Assembly (NCBI GenBank): GCA_032718865.1
Contig: JALUTQ010000039.1
Location: forward strand, 930,001 to 994,000
DNA: 64,000 bases
Origin: Tilletia caries
Taxonomy: Eukaryota > Basidiomycota > Exobasidiomycetes > Tilletiales > Tilletiaceae
Direction of reading: 5' to 3'
Shown here: piece after piece, positions 18,894 through 27,914 of the stretch
Position numbering within the stretch: position 1 is the first letter of the stretch
Layout: every line of letters begins with the position of its first letter
Program-made: the position numbers and the translations under genes
Notes under the pieces: generated by a model
Seen by the model: the letters and a program-made list of their open reading frames with translations, nothing else
What the model was told of the DNA's origin: nothing
The model's database searches: none

Positions 18894-21680
18894 TCATCGA
18901 AGCTTCTTCTCCACCTCGTCCAGCGCTTGCCGCAATGAGCGTCCCGAATGGGCAGGATCCTTCAACGCCGCCTGCCACAGCTGCCCATGATGCGGTTGCG
19001 CCTTCTCCGCCCGCAAAGTGACCTGCTCCACCGTCTCCGCGGTCCCATGCTCCCGCTCAAACTTGCGCCACCAGGCCCAGCCGTCGCCCCAGTCCGGATC
19101 TGCCTTCGTCGCACGGTCGAACCACTTGCGCGCCATGTCGATCTTGCGATCGTCCCAGAAGCCTCGCGCGACGACGTTGATGACCATCGCGTTGTCGCCC
19201 GTCTTCTTGAGTGCGTCGGCCGAACGACCTTTCCTTGTCGCTTTGGGTTCGGACAAGATCGAGATCGACCACAGGAGACCGCTCGTGGGACATTCTTGCA
19301 GACCGCGGTTGAGAAGCACCTTGGCCTGCGCGGTGCTTCCTGCTCGTTCTTCCACCCGTACACTTTCCGCCCATAGGTCTTCGTTGTGTGGATTTAACGA
19401 CCGGGCCTTCTCCAGCAGGGATCGCGCCCGGATCGTGATACCAGCGCGCTCCTCCAGCCTTGAACTGAGTAGCCATAAAGTGACCGACGCCGGACACGCC
19501 TTCACACCACGCCCATACGCCTCCCGAGCCGCGCGAACGTTGTCTCCCTTCTCCTTGCTGACCGTTTGTTCGAGCAGTTGACCCCTCATCATGTGAAGTT
19601 TGGGCGAGTTCGGGAATTTCAGCAGCGCTTGATCCACTAGGGCCAACGCTGCCTCGAGACGACCCTCGTCGCGTTCGAAGACTGCACTCTTCATCCACAC
19701 CCGTGCAGTGCCGACTTCGCTCCGTGCGACTTCCAACAACCGCTTCGCCGCCTGCTTTTGTCCGTTCTCCGCCTCCAACTTGCTCGCCGCCAGAGAGATC
19801 TCTTCCGATCCCAGATTCCGTTCGAACGCACGTGCGAGCACCTGCCGTGCGCCATCGACATCCCTGTGACTCCACTTCTCCTTGACATACATGAGCCACA
19901 GGACCTCCGCTTTAGGGCAGAACGTTACGGCCTTCTCCAGGACGGCTTCGAACGTTTCTCTGCTTCCGTGCGCCTTCTCGACGTCGGCAGCCTGTTTCCA
20001 GATGGACTGTCGGTCGGGGAATTCCTCCAGTGTGTGGGCCAAGATCGCCCTGGCGGTCTCGACGAAATCCTTTTCGAGCGCAGCCTGTGCGTCCTCAACC
20101 CAGACCGTTCTCCTGTCCTCCTCGTCGATGTCGAAATGTATTGTGGCCTTGATAATCGCAGCACAGGTCAAGGGACTGCCTTCCTTCTCTACCTGCTCCG
20201 CCTCGCGGAGCCACTGCTCTCGCGAAAGTACAGCGCCGTTTTTGCGCAGCGACTCGACCGCCCGCTTGAAAGTTACGTTCAACCGAGATTCGGGTTCGCC
20301 CGACTGCTCCATGAGCCGCAATGCCGCAATCCAGATTTCGTGTGAGGTTGGGATCGTCTTGCGTGCCTTGTTCAGCACGCCTGTTGCCTCCTTGGGGGTG
20401 GACAGGCGTGCGAGGGCAAGCCAAAGCTCGACGCTGGCAGGAATAGCTTCTACTGCGCCAGCAAGCAATATACGAGCATCCTCGTGACTGTCTTGCAGGT
20501 TGACAAGCTCTTTCCATAGCTTGACGGACGATGGAATGTACTCCAGACTCTTGCGGAGGACGCGCTTTTTGGATTCCGGATCGCTCTCGAGCTCCGTTGC
20601 TTTGAGCCAGATATTGACGCTCTGTGAGAGATACTGTACCGCTTTCGCGAGAACAATCTTCGCGTTGTCGCTTGTGTTGAGCCGGGCATTTTCGAGCCAG
20701 ATATCCTCGGATTTGGGACATTGCTCGCATCCTTGTGCGATAACCTTGCGCGCAACTGCCATCTTGCCAGCGTGCTCTTCGAGTCGAGCTAGCGCAATCC
20801 AACCGGGCGCGTGCTTTGGGTTTGTCTTGATGACTGACTCCATCAAGCTGCGAGCCTTCTTGATGTCTCCAATCTCCGCATTCGATTTGATCGCGACGGA
20901 AGAGAGCTCTGTGAGGTAGCCCTTGGGGTCAATGGTAGATGCCAGTCCTGACGCCGCCGCTGATGACGAGGATGCGCGGTCCAACTGATGTTCGAAGATC
21001 TTGTTTCTTGCCTCTCCGATCTCCGTTAGGGACGTCACGCTCCCGCCGACCAAATCGCCAATCGTGGTGGTCGACCCGTCCTGCATCTGGTCCTCCGAGA
21101 GCGAGGTTTCGACAGCATTACTCTCTCGCGCGCCGAGCAGGATGCTGTCCGGCACCGCAAAGCCGCGGGTATCCCTTGACTCGCGCTTCTCCGCCGCCTT
21201 CCTCCTTTTGCCCGTCAGATTTTGCGCATCCGGAATGCCCTCCCACTCCGTCTCAGTGACACCTGTAAGCCCGCGCTTGAGGTCGGCGAACTGGGCCTGA
21301 ATCTTGGGTCGTTTGGAAAGCATTTCCTCCTTCTCGGCCAGCTCTTTCGCTTCTCGCTTCTTCCGCCTCCGCTCGTCCATCTGCCGGTCGACGCCTTCCC
21401 AAATCGCATCGGCCTCCTCATCGTCTCGCTCGTACACAGTGCCCGCGAACAGACCGGTCTCGTTCTCGGGATCTTGGAACTGCTCCGGGGGCGCTTCGTC
21501 AGGCTCGTCTTCCTCGCCTCGCTTTGCTCGCGCCGCAGCGATGGTCTCTTCCGACGGACCTTCGCGAGCGGGACCAATGTCGGAGCGAGTCGTGAACCCG
21601 CTGGCGCCGCGCCCGAGACCCGCGACGTAAGACGGCGGGGCCTCCATGGTGAGGAAGGCGAGCTTATTAGGGGCAGCCAT
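18894..21680 (-). CDS. PRP6: Pre-mRNA splicing factor Prp6 (U4/U6.U5 tri-snRNP, HAT repeats)
   Basis: A single uninterrupted frame of 928 aa from the ATG at 21680. The N-terminus has the PRP1/Prp6 signature PPSYVAGLGRGASGFTTRSD, then IGPAR, and then YERDDEEADAIWEGVDRQMD with ERRRKKREAKE. DPKGYLTELSS and DIKKARSLMESVIKTNP begin the helical part. From about residue 270 to the end run HAT/TPR-like repeats, for example GWIALARLEEHAGKMAVARK, CPKSEDIWLENARL and CPTSGLLWSISI. Human PRPF6 has the same order and similar length (941 aa). Role: scaffold bridging U5 and U4/U6 in the tri-snRNP. It is intronless, unlike most neighbours. Confidence 0.97.
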   Translation of the reverse strand: MAAPNKLAFLTMEAPPSYVAGLGRGASGFTTRSDIGPAREGPSEETIAAARAKRGEEDEPDEAPPEQFQDPENETGLFAGTVYERDDEEADAIWEGVDRQMDERRRKKREAKELAEKEEMLSKRPKIQAQFADLKRGLTGVTETEWEGIPDAQNLTGKRRKAAEKRESRDTRGFAVPDSILLGARESNAVETSLSEDQMQDGSTTTIGDLVGGSVTSLTEIGEARNKIFEHQLDRASSSSAAASGLASTIDPKGYLTELSSVAIKSNAEIGDIKKARSLMESVIKTNPKHAPGWIALARLEEHAGKMAVARKVIAQGCEQCPKSEDIWLENARLNTSDNAKIVLAKAVQYLSQSVNIWLKATELESDPESKKRVLRKSLEYIPSSVKLWKELVNLQDSHEDARILLAGAVEAIPASVELWLALARLSTPKEATGVLNKARKTIPTSHEIWIAALRLMEQSGEPESRLNVTFKRAVESLRKNGAVLSREQWLREAEQVEKEGSPLTCAAIIKATIHFDIDEEDRRTVWVEDAQAALEKDFVETARAILAHTLEEFPDRQSIWKQAADVEKAHGSRETFEAVLEKAVTFCPKAEVLWLMYVKEKWSHRDVDGARQVLARAFERNLGSEEISLAASKLEAENGQKQAAKRLLEVARSEVGTARVWMKSAVFERDEGRLEAALALVDQALLKFPNSPKLHMMRGQLLEQTVSKEKGDNVRAAREAYGRGVKACPASVTLWLLSSRLEERAGITIRARSLLEKARSLNPHNEDLWAESVRVEERAGSTAQAKVLLNRGLQECPTSGLLWSISILSEPKATRKGRSADALKKTGDNAMVINVVARGFWDDRKIDMARKWFDRATKADPDWGDGWAWWRKFEREHGTAETVEQVTLRAEKAQPHHGQLWQAALKDPAHSGRSLRQALDEVEKKLR

Positions 21681-21819
21681 GGCCGGCAACTCCTGGCAGT
21701 GGGCGCGCTATGTAATGTGATGTTGGACAATAGGAAGATGGTGGTACCAAGTCAAGAACGAATCGGAGAGAAGGTCATCCTTCCCACCATCATCACAAGC
21801 CCGCAACAAAGAGGAGACC

Positions 21820-22543
21820 ATGTCAAGAATAGCAAGCGTCGAAGGATTCCGGCTGCTCAGGCAAGCCGCAGTGCAAGCGTCCAAGGCAGCGCCGTCTGGC
21901 TTTGCAGCGACGTCCTCAAGGCTCGCAGCGACTTCCTTAAGGTCCCCTTCCTCCTTCGCAAGACAATCGGGCCAATGCATTCCTCCCATCCGCCAGTCCA
22001 GGCACTTCAGTCATGCTACGGCCGTGTGGCGGGACGCAGGTCAAGGCGCTGCGTCCTCACTGCCAGCTACGACGGCGAGCCAAAGCTCATCGTCCCAGTC
22101 CGAGTCCGAGTCGGGGTCGAAGTCCATCGGTGAGATCAAACCGCGTCTTTCTCTTACCTTCACCTGCACGGTGCCGGACTGCGGTCATCGATCTACGCAC
22201 GAATTCAGCAAGCAGGCATACACGCGCGGAATCGTCCTTGTTAAATGCCCTGGCTGTCAAAATCGGTATGTGCCGCAATTTGAAGGAAAGGAAAGTTCGC
22301 CAGACGCCCTCTGCTGAACTTTCTCAATTCTTGACACCCGCCAGACACCTCATTGCGGACCACCTCGGCTGGTTCAATGAATCTGCTGGTGAGCCAAGGA
22401 CGGTGGAGGAGATGGTGGCCGCCAAAGGCGAAACGGTGAAGCGTGGGTTCAAGTACAGCGATGGGGAAGGAGGGCACGCCATCGAGATTGAGCCCGAGGA
22501 CGACGCAGAATCAGGATCAACTCCCTCTCCCATCTCACGGTAG
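21820..22543 (+). CDS. ZIM17: DNL-type zinc-finger protein, mitochondrial Hsp70 escort (Zim17/Hep1)
   Basis: Exons 21820-22265 and 22345-22543 encode 214 aa. Residues 1-75 are rich in Arg, Ser and Ala with no acidic clusters, as in a matrix-targeting presequence. The core reads LSLTFTCTVPDCGHRSTHEF, then [26 protein letters not shown]. It has two zinc-binding Cys pairs (CTVPDC, CPGC), but the DNL tripeptide reads ADHLGWF where most relatives have ADNLGWF. The intron falls right after CPGCQNR. In yeast the protein keeps matrix Hsp70 (Ssc1) soluble and active for import and Fe-S biogenesis. PRP6 is divergent from it, 139 bp away. Confidence 0.9.
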
Positions 22544-22699
22544 ACCTTTCGTTGCTGAAAACAAAATATGAAAGGACATTCGTCTGACACTTCAGGCTTC
22601 AGGCGCGGGTCTATTGATGATCCACAACAGAATCGAATTTGGCTCGAGGTTCGACGAAGATAGAAGCGTGTATGTCGACATCGAAACCGAATATCGAGC

Positions 22700-24282
22700 T
22701 CAGTCCAGCTCTTCCTCGTCCAAAGGAGCGGCGGGCGCAGCCACAGCTATAGGAGCCGCAGGAGCCGCCGGCACTACAGCCTGCTCCACCTTGGGAAGAG
22801 AGGGGACACCCGCCGACTTCAGAGCGAGTGTTGCCGGTTTGGACTGCTGGCCGCCACCGCCGAACAACGAGGACATCATGTCTTGCAGCATGTTGCCCTG
22901 GCCCCGAGGCGGCGCGATGTCGAAGTAGATGCTGGAGATGATCGTTAGGGCCTGCGCATATACATCGAACGAAAGTCAGCAAAGGAAAACAGCAAAGAGA
23001 TTTCGAGGGGAATTAAGAGCGCCACTCACATCGCTCACGTACTCCTCCTCCTCAAAGAACTCAGAGTTCTCCCTTTGATATTGCCGCACCACGGAGATCC
23101 ACGCGTTTCGTAACTCCATTGGGACAGCCCCTCTCCGGCTGGACTTGTATCCGGCTCCCTGCGCGACCAGGCCGAGCGTCATCTGGGCAAAGTTGAGATC
23201 AGGACTTGAGGTCACGTAGATCTGCAGATCTGTCAGTGCTGAGGGAATGTTCGCCAGGGCGGGCTGAGGGGTATAGGGCTTGGGGTTGGGCTTGATCGGG
23301 ATGAGCAGCTTATCGGTTTGCTTGGTCACAAGTTGGGTGAAGGTGGACAGGAACGTTTGGGAGGCGGACAGAGCGCGCTGTGCGAGCAGACTGTGAAGAT
23401 TCGAGTGGAAAGAAGTTGAGGAGAGGATCATATCTACGAGCGTTCCTCCGAGAGACTCACGGCAAAAGAGCACGAAGGGCAAACTTTCCCACTTCCAGTC
23501 GCTCAATGACCGCCTGTGCTCGAGACTCTCCTTCCTGTGCCAGAGTAGCCGCCGAGTGCTGCTTAAGCCAGTCAACCTCCAGTTGGGCCAATGCGGCTGG
23601 GATGGCCGCATCATCGATACTCGCATCGACCTGTGCGGCCGACCCATCTTTCACGCAGCCAGCGATGTAGTGAGGCTCCGCGATGTGGAAGGAGCCCTCT
23701 GTAAACCAGAAAATTAACATGTAAGTCTTCCGTGCACGCGCAATGGTACAGAAACCGGAAAGCTCACCTCTGGCGTACAACTGGGCGATGGAGATCCGCA
23801 AAGTCGGGTCTCCGCCTTCCTGACCGGAGGCCTTCGCGGACCATCTGTGACAGAGCAGGAACAAGAGCGATTGAGTAAGAATATTACATCAATGGTGGCA
23901 ACACCATTTCGAACATAGCGGAGTACTCACTTGAGCGCTGCGTCCGCGACCTTCTTCCTCCAGAAGTCCGGAGCTGTGAGATCCAGAATTTCGACGAGGC
24001 GACCTGCAGAGGAGCGACAGAGCGGGTTCAGCATCGCGTTTTCTTCTCAAGCTTACATGACACTGACTCACCTCGCGTCTCATCGTTCACCTGCGCATCG
24101 CTCTGCTCGTACACATCGACGAGGTATACCGCGATGTCGCATCCGGAGCCCTGTTCCTTCTGTTTCAACAGATCGACAGCACCGGTGTGCAGGATCGAAA
24201 TCGCTTGCGCGTAGTCCTTCTTCTTCAGCAGGCGAACAGCCTTGGTGCGCAGCTTCTGGTGCAATTCGTAGCCGCCGCTCAT
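22700..24282 (-). CDS. GET4: Get4: tail-anchored protein targeting factor
   Basis: Six exons (24072-24282, 23931-24003, 23768-23844, 23461-23698, 23030-23390, 22700-22951) encode 403 aa. It starts MSGGYELHQKLRTKAVRLLK and continues YAQAISILHTGAVDLLKQ, the N-terminal helical repeats of Get4. The conserved block RGEGSFHIAEPHYIAG crosses intron 3. The middle NFAQMTLGLVAQGAG and the Phe/Glu-rich end fit the TPR-like alpha-solenoid. The last exon ends with a Gly/Ala/Pro-rich tail (DMMSSLFGGGG, PLDEEELD) longer than in yeast. Role: with Get5 it bridges Sgt2 and Get3 and hands tail-anchored proteins to the ER pathway. All six splice junctions keep frame. Confidence 0.88.
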
Positions 24283-24533
24283 TTTCGATGGTTGCCTGTG
24301 TTGTTGGTGGTTGACAGTTGCATCCGTGCGCGGTTGGACGGGAGGCCAAAAAGATCGTCGTCCGGGCGATTCGAACTCGCGACGGACGAAAACAACTGAA
24401 GACGGGCAAAAAGTCCCATTTAGCCATTCCCACTCGTCCATACAGACGAGCGAAGATGGCCGAGACGACATTAACGGTTTCCAACTTTAATATATATACT
24501 ACATTTTATGCAACAGAGGGACCAAAAAAAAAA

Positions 24534-24706
24534 GGCTCTCTCACCCCGAAGGGCAAGAGAGCCAAGTCGAAATAGTTGGTAGCGACGTACAGCAGAGCTG
24601 TACGCCCACAAGGTCGCTACGTTGAGACAACGTCGCAGTGCAATGTCGCAGCAACTTTGTACCAGCAGACAAGCTTGACCGTCTGACAAGACTACAAGGT
24701 AAGTAT
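24534..24706 (-). ncRNA. U1 spliceosomal snRNA
   Basis: The transcript would start AUACUUACCUUG at 24706, the U1 5' end that pairs with 5' splice sites. Stem-loop I is CAGAC/GUCUG with loop GGUCAAGCUU, like the U1-70K-binding loop. AUUGCACU, the U1A-binding loop of stem-loop II, follows. A strong hairpin (GUAGCGAC paired with GUCGCUAC, inner GUACAGC with GCUGUAC) comes next. The single-stranded CAACUAUUUCGACUUG is an Sm-site candidate. The final stem-loop GGCUCUCU...AGAGAGCC has a UUCG loop, like stem-loop IV, and a run of ten T follows. Its length of about 173 nt is normal for U1, and the 5' end matches the local GTGAGT/GTAAGT donors. Confidence 0.88.
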
Positions 24707-24743
24707 GAAGAGCGCAGAGGAGGAGGGGTGGAGGGGGGCGCGG

Positions 24744-24751
24744 TATTTATA
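24744..24751 (-). promoter_or_regulatory. TATA box of the U1 snRNA gene
   Basis: TATAAATA on the minus strand lies about 38-45 bp upstream of the predicted U1 5' end at 24706. It also lies in the 237-bp gap shared with divergent PSF3. Confidence 0.65.
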
Positions 24752-24942
24752 CCTTTGCGCTGGGGCGAAAGCGCGCAGGCTCTTCTTGCTGCGGCGCGAG
24801 TGTGCATCGTTGCGCAACGATTTGGAGGGTCGAAACTCGCAACTCACAGAGACCAACACGACTGAACGCGTCCGAAACTCCCAAAGTCCAAGCACGCGAC
24901 CAGACGCGTTCCCAACACACACGCGCACGAAGAGCAGAGACG

Positions 24943-25964
24943 ATGTCGTACTGGGACCCAGCGGAGATCTTGATCGACGGCCAGAGGATCGCGTGCACCT
25001 TCCAGCTCGACGTGCCCGGCCTAGGCCATCTCCAAAGCAACGAGCAGAAAAATGTGAGTGAAGCTTCGTCCGTCCTGTGACAGCCTCCTTGCTCCGATAC
25101 GCGTGCTCATGACCTCTTCCACGAGATTTCTAAAGATCAAGACAGGCTCTAGAGTCGACCTCCCTTTCTGGCTGGCGGAACCGCTGGCGCTGCAGTGAGT
25201 GCGGTGGAATTCAGACGAATGTATGCGCATCGTTCCCGGCTTACCCTCCCTTGTATTTCTCTGAGCGCAGTGGAAAGGTCATCTTACATGTTGGCAAGCC
25301 CTACGCCGCCCGTGTGCGCGCAGCACTCGATGCGAACCCGCGCTCCGTCAATCTGAGGAACCTCAATCCGTCCTGGTACGCGGTTGCCCATCGCATGGGC
25401 CCAATGTGAGTCCACTCCCACACGTACAAATTAACAAATTCCGCGGATTCTGGCACTGAAAGTCTTCCTTTGACCTCCTCTTTCCCTACCAAGGATGGAC
25501 GACTCCGAGCTGGTAGACGAAGTTTCAAAGGTATGTATGCTCTTTCTCTGATTTGGTCTCGCAAGGTGATGCGCGAAAATGCGCTGACAGCTTCTATTTT
25601 ACAGACATATTCGTCGCGCCTGCCACAAATATACGAGCAAGCCCAGTCACTCTCCTCTCTCGCCGGCCCAACAGGTTCCGCAGAGAGCGGTGGTCCGAGC
25701 AGCGGCGTGTCGCGGCTCGATGCGCTCAGTGGCACTGGTGTCGCAAGGGAGAGCGCGTTGAGCTCTGAGATGGTCGAGTTCCTGGCCGGGCTGGACGACA
25801 GTGAGAGAAGATGTGAGTTTGGCCTTTCCCCCCTCTTTCCCAAACAGCTCAAAGAGGAGCATTTGACGCTCAATCATGCTCTTTCTGTCATCCCCCTTTC
25901 AGTATTACGATCAGGTCAAATTGGGGCGACGGTCATGCGTAATTATCTAGCTGGTAATCGATAA
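24943..25964 (+). CDS. PSF3: GINS complex subunit Psf3
   Basis: Six exons (24943-25053, 25136-25194, 25271-25405, 25494-25530, 25605-25812, 25903-25964) encode 203 aa. MSYWDPAEILIDGQRIACTF followed by QLDVPGLGHL is the Psf3 B-domain start. After intron 1 comes IKTGSRVDLPFWLAEPLALH and then VNLRNLNPSWYAVAHRMGPM, matching the alpha-helical A domain. Role: Psf3, with Sld5, Psf1 and Psf2, forms GINS, part of the CMG replicative helicase. The 3' end is marked by a 62-nt last exon (LLRSGQIGATVMRNYLAGNR). Exon 4 is only 37 nt. Length fits fungal Psf3 (about 190-210 aa). Confidence 0.82.
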
Positions 25965-26289
25965 GGCAGCTGAATGCGACGCGAGACACGGAAGGGCACG
26001 AAGAGCAGTACGGGGGTGAAAGAAGGAAGGGACGCAAGGCTTTGATTATAAGTACATGCTCGTAGGTCGGAGAAAGCACGCAGGGGTGGAAGAGGGAGGG
26101 ACGCGACAAGTCGAGCTTTGGAAGTAGCCGAGCGGTGCAGTACATAGTGACAACTTTGGGGGGTCTCTGTGAGAGGAATCGATGAAAAGTATGCGAGGAG
26201 GCCGGAGAACTTGGCAACGATGCATGTCCGGAGCAAGACAGAGGTAGCGGACGCTCATCCGAAGCCCGAGACCGGGCGAGCTTTTTCCG
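25965..26289. other. Intergenic 3' region between convergent genes
   Basis: 325 bp between convergent PSF3 and RIB5. No feature is recognised apart from probable 3' UTRs. Confidence 0.5.
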
Positions 26290-27370
26290 TCATGTCGAGC
26301 CGGCCGCCATTCGCGCCTTGTACCCCTCCACGGTCGTCTGCAGCCCAGCCGTAGACTGCTGCGAGCCATTGCTCTCCTGCAGATTGGCAATCGCCACCGC
26401 CCTATAGACGTACTTCCCCACCATATCCAACTCGACATTGACCGACGCGCCGGGCATCTTCTTGCTGAGCCCGATGACCTCCTGCGTATGCTTGATGAGC
26501 ATGACGCTGAACTCGACCGTCTCGCGCACGGGGTATCGCACCCCGCCTGCCTCCTCTGTTGTCTCGCCCGGGTGGTCTTGGAGCGCCCCGCCTGCGGGAG
26601 GGGAGACGTCGATGAGCGTTAGCGAGGCGCCGTCGAGGGTGACGTACCCCTTGGGAATGAGATAGGGAGAGAGGGAAGAAGGGAGGGGAAGTTCGTCGGG
26701 CAGGTAGCTCAATCGGAGAGTGAGGGTGAGCGCGTTCCCGTTGGGCACCACCGATCGGATGATGGCAGTGCTGTCGACATGACCCTGATTTTTTGGGCAA
26801 GAAGGGGGGTGAAAAAAGGCAGTGAGATGACAAATCCGCATTATCTGTGGTTGTATGCGGGCGGCCAGCCTCCTCACCTGGACAATATGCCCTCCAAAGC
26901 GAGTATGCGCATTCATAGCGCGCTCGCAGTTGACCTTATTCCCGACTTTGAGCAGGCCGAGGTTCGTCTTCTTGAGAGTCTCCGGTGCGATTCCAACCTT
27001 GAAGTAGCCGCCCTGTGCGCTGGCATCGAATTCGGTCACCGTCAAGCATGTACCTGTCCATGAGAGAAAGAGAGGTTAAGCTTGGCGACCTCAGAGAGAA
27101 AGACGTGGCGCGCGCGAGGAAGGAAAGGCGTACGCACCATTGACGGCAATGCTGTCGCCGATGTGACAGTCCCCGAGGATCTCTGCACAATCCCCCAGCG
27201 TGAGACTGTATCCGCCGCCTCCGGTCTTGGTAACATCCAGAGGCTCGACAGCGATGACCGGCGCCAGCAACTCAACTGAGGCAGAAAAAGAAGCAACTTC
27301 AGCGAACGACAGGGTATTTGGAAAGAGCAAAGGGTTGGACAGAGGATTACATACCGATACCAGTGAACAT
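26290..27370 (-). CDS. RIB5: Riboflavin synthase (alpha chain)
   Basis: Four exons (27355-27370, 27138-27275, 26878-27053, 26290-26784) encode 274 aa. MFTGIVELLAPV is the invariant N-terminus (MFTGIVE, here split by intron 1 after 16 nt). The two barrel halves each carry a lumazine-binding repeat: GDSIAVNGTCLTVTEFD in the first, GYVTLDGASLTLIDVSPP in the second. CERAMNAHTRFGGHIVQGHVD is the conserved linker between them. Reaction: dismutation of two 6,7-dimethyl-8-ribityllumazine molecules to riboflavin and a pyrimidinedione, in the cytosol. Acidic and Gly-rich insertions (SPPAGGALQDHPGETTEEAG) lengthen it over the 238-aa yeast enzyme. It is divergent from UXS1. Confidence 0.95.
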
Positions 27371-27914
27371 GGTGTGTGCAATGTCAATGGAGGAGGGACG
27401 CTCCTAGGATCCCGGTGTAATAAGGATACGATGCAGTTCTTTCTGGAGCAGAAGCCAGACAGATAATAGACGCTGAGCGGGCGAAGGATCAGCGGCCAGG
27501 AGTGGGTGGTCGTGACTCGTGTGATGGGAGCCCTTGCTGTGAGCTGACTCTGACTGACGGAGTTGAGGTGTTTCTTGAGCTCACCCACCTCCTTCGCTTC
27601 CAGCATCTCACCCACTCACAGCGACGTCACTCTGCTCGGATTCATCGATACCTGTGCCTGTGTCAAGTGTCAAGTGTCCGACGTCCGTGTCCGCTGCCTT
27701 CCGCACGGCCCCGTGTCATCTCGCTCCCGGCTCTCTCCCTCCCCTTCTCGGCGGACGGCGGCCAGCTTTGACCCTTCCGGTCCGTCCAAGACAACCACCC
27801 AGCCCGTTCGGTCGGCCTGGTTCTGGGCAGGCACCCACCCCATTCGACACCGCTGCAGTGGAAACTGGAAAAGGAAAGGAAACACCTCATCGCCGTGCAT
27901 TTGCAGAGACAATC
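27371..27914. other. Divergent intergenic region RIB5-UXS1
   Basis: 544 bp, pyrimidine-rich toward UXS1. An open frame continues upstream of the chosen UXS1 ATG, so part of this could be coding if an earlier start (27654 region) is used. Confidence 0.45.

Noticed and set aside
24534..24565. Hairpin GGCTCTCT...AGAGAGCC beside a run of T, resembling a bacterial-type terminator
   Set aside because: It is the terminal stem-loop of the U1 snRNA gene, whose other landmarks lie in the expected order upstream.
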